This document shows, piece after piece, positions 63,003 to 64,000 of a stretch of DNA of 64,000 bases. Within the stretch, counting starts at the first letter, position 1; each line of letters opens with the position of its first letter. Under the pieces are notes generated by a model that was not told the DNA's origin, ran no database searches, and saw only the letters and a program-made list of their open reading frames with translations. Location of the stretch: contig NZ_CP108093.1 of NCBI RefSeq assembly GCF_036188265.1, forward strand, positions 5,981,001 to 6,045,000, given 5' to 3'. Source of the stretch: Streptomyces sp. NBC_00247. GTDB taxonomy: Bacteria > Actinomycetota > Actinomycetes > Streptomycetales > Streptomycetaceae. The position numbers and the translations under genes are program-made.

Positions 63003-64000
63003 ATGTCGGCACCGAACAAGTCGTACGACCCAGTCGAGGTCGAGGCACTGAAACCGGAAGAGATCGAGCGCATGCGGGACGAGGCGTTCGCCGCCTTCGC
63101 CGCCGCGGGCGACCTCGACGCGCTCGCCCAGGCGAAGACCGCGCACACCGGGGGTACCTCGCCGCTGTCGCTCGCCAACCGCGAGATCGGAGCCCTGCCG
63201 CCGCAGGCCAAGGCCGAGGCGGGCAAGCGCGTGGGCCAGGCCCGCGGCGCCGTCTCCAAGGCCCTGGCCGCGCGCCAGGCCGAGCTGGAGGCCGAGCGCG
63301 ACGCCCGGGTGCTCGTCGAGGAGGCCGTGGACGTCACGCTGCCCTACGACCGCACCCCGGCCGGCGCCCGCCACCCGCTGACGACCCTCATGGAGCGCGT
63401 CGCGGACGTCTTCGTGGCCATGGGCTACGAGATCGCGGAGGGCCCCGAGGTCGAGGCGGAGTGGTTCAACTTCGACGCCCTCAACTTCGTGCCCGACCAC
63501 CCGGCGCGCCAGATGCAGGACACCTTCTTCGTCCGCGGCACGACGGCCGACGGCCGTCCCACCGAGGGCGACGAGTCCGGCGTGGTGCTGCGTACCCACA
63601 CCTCGCCCGTCCAGGCGCGCTCGCTGCTCAGCCGCAAGCCCCCCGTCTACGTGGTCTGCCCCGGCCGGGTCTACCGCACCGACGAGCTCGACGCCACGCA
63701 CACCCCGGTCTTCCACCAGATCGAGCTGCTCGCGATCGACGAGGGCCTCACCATGGCCGACCTCAAGGGCACCCTGGACCACATGGTGCAGGCGCTCTTC
63801 GGTGCGGACATGAAGACCCGGCTGCGGCCGAACTACTTCCCGTTCACCGAGCCGTCCGCCGAGATGGACATGGTCTGTTTCGTCTGCCGCGGCGAATCCG
63901 TGGGCAACCCCGACCGCCCCTGCCGCACCTGCGGCAGCGAGGGCTGGATCGAGCTGGGCGGCTGCGGCATGGTCAACCCGAAGGTGCTCGTCGCCTGCGG
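63003..64000 (+). CDS. pheS: Phenylalanyl-tRNA synthetase alpha subunit (partial, runs off the window)
   Basis: 332 codons are present, without the stop. The N-terminal coiled coil binds tRNA; the class II catalytic core has LRTHTSPVQARSL, CPGRVYRTDELDATHTPVFHQIE (motif 2), FPFTEPSAEMD and GGCGMVNP. Between the last two lies a Cys-rich insertion CFVCRGE...CRTCGSEGW, a CxxC-CxxC knuckle not found in E. coli PheS as I recall it. GGAAG lies just upstream of the ATG. pheT is expected next. Confidence 0.97.
   Translation, partial: MSAPNKSYDPVEVEALKPEEIERMRDEAFAAFAAAGDLDALAQAKTAHTGGTSPLSLANREIGALPPQAKAEAGKRVGQARGAVSKALAARQAELEAERDARVLVEEAVDVTLPYDRTPAGARHPLTTLMERVADVFVAMGYEIAEGPEVEAEWFNFDALNFVPDHPARQMQDTFFVRGTTADGRPTEGDESGVVLRTHTSPVQARSLLSRKPPVYVVCPGRVYRTDELDATHTPVFHQIELLAIDEGLTMADLKGTLDHMVQALFGADMKTRLRPNYFPFTEPSAEMDMVCFVCRGESVGNPDRPCRTCGSEGWIELGGCGMVNPKVLVAC

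Noticed and set aside
1..64000. tRNA genes, rRNA, CRISPR arrays, insertion sequences or prophage
   Set aside because: None was recognised on reading either strand; no transposase, integrase or regularly spaced repeat was seen.

Overview
The window is high-GC actinobacterial chromosome, almost certainly Streptomyces. The evidence is GC-rich third positions, frequent GTG and TTG starts, TANNNT promoters, a complete Pup-proteasome locus and SapA-type and SPW-repeat proteins. The gene order from a metH end to pheS is one I recall from Streptomyces chromosomes. Most of the window looks like conserved core with normal codon use. I see no tRNA, rRNA, CRISPR array, insertion sequence or phage gene.

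Layout. Positions 1-6.3 kb hold the end of metH, a HAD phosphatase, a RecB-like exonuclease with an orphan response regulator, a CBS-domain site-2 protease, trmI, a secreted protein and a ferredoxin. Positions 6.5-16.3 kb are the pupylation and proteasome locus: arc, dop, pup, prcB, prcA, a LacI regulator divergent from an MFS transporter, then pafA. Positions 16.6-26.1 kb hold two FKBP prolyl isomerases, pafB, pafC, two small genes, tatA, tatC, a diacylglycerol-kinase-like gene and helY. In these genes Pup tags proteins through PafA, Dop removes or prepares Pup, Arc unfolds the tagged proteins and PrcA/PrcB degrade them, while PafBC is a WYL-domain DNA-damage regulator.

Positions 26.2-37.1 kb are mostly minus strand and more variable. 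They hold a SapA-like secreted protein, a TPR-like protein, an SsuD-like monooxygenase with a short sulfur-type leader peptide, a frameshifted ADP-ribosylglycohydrolase pseudogene, an SPW membrane protein, and a SigK/RskA system with a molybdopterin oxidoreductase and a fasciclin lipoprotein. A siderophore-interacting protein and a 5'-3' exonuclease follow. Two promoters of matching architecture (C[C/A]ATCC-N15-CCGAAT) stand in front of sigK and of the oxidoreductase gene, so this looks like a compact sigma-factor regulon.

Positions 37.3-57.7 kb hold a betaine-type ABC transporter whose permease is fused to two binding domains, an XRE-cupin regulator, a TDT transporter divergent from a LysR regulator, an ABC-2 exporter divergent from a two-component system, ethanolamine ammonia-lyase (eutBC) behind a PLP-dependent aldolase/racemase-like gene, a proline-rich membrane protein overlapping a mycosin-like protease, a beta-lactamase-like protein, an SseB-like protein and a beta-propeller membrane protein.

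Positions 57.7-64 kb hold the translation cluster: a DUF1844 gene, infC (ATC start), rpmI, rplT, an SpoU methyltransferase, a soluble sensor kinase and the start of pheS. Two inverted copies of an unexplained element of about 150 bp, 85% identical, lie on either side of the DUF1844-to-SpoU block. Several genes across the window have a -10 box 6-7 bases before the start codon and no ribosome binding site, as expected for leaderless mRNAs.
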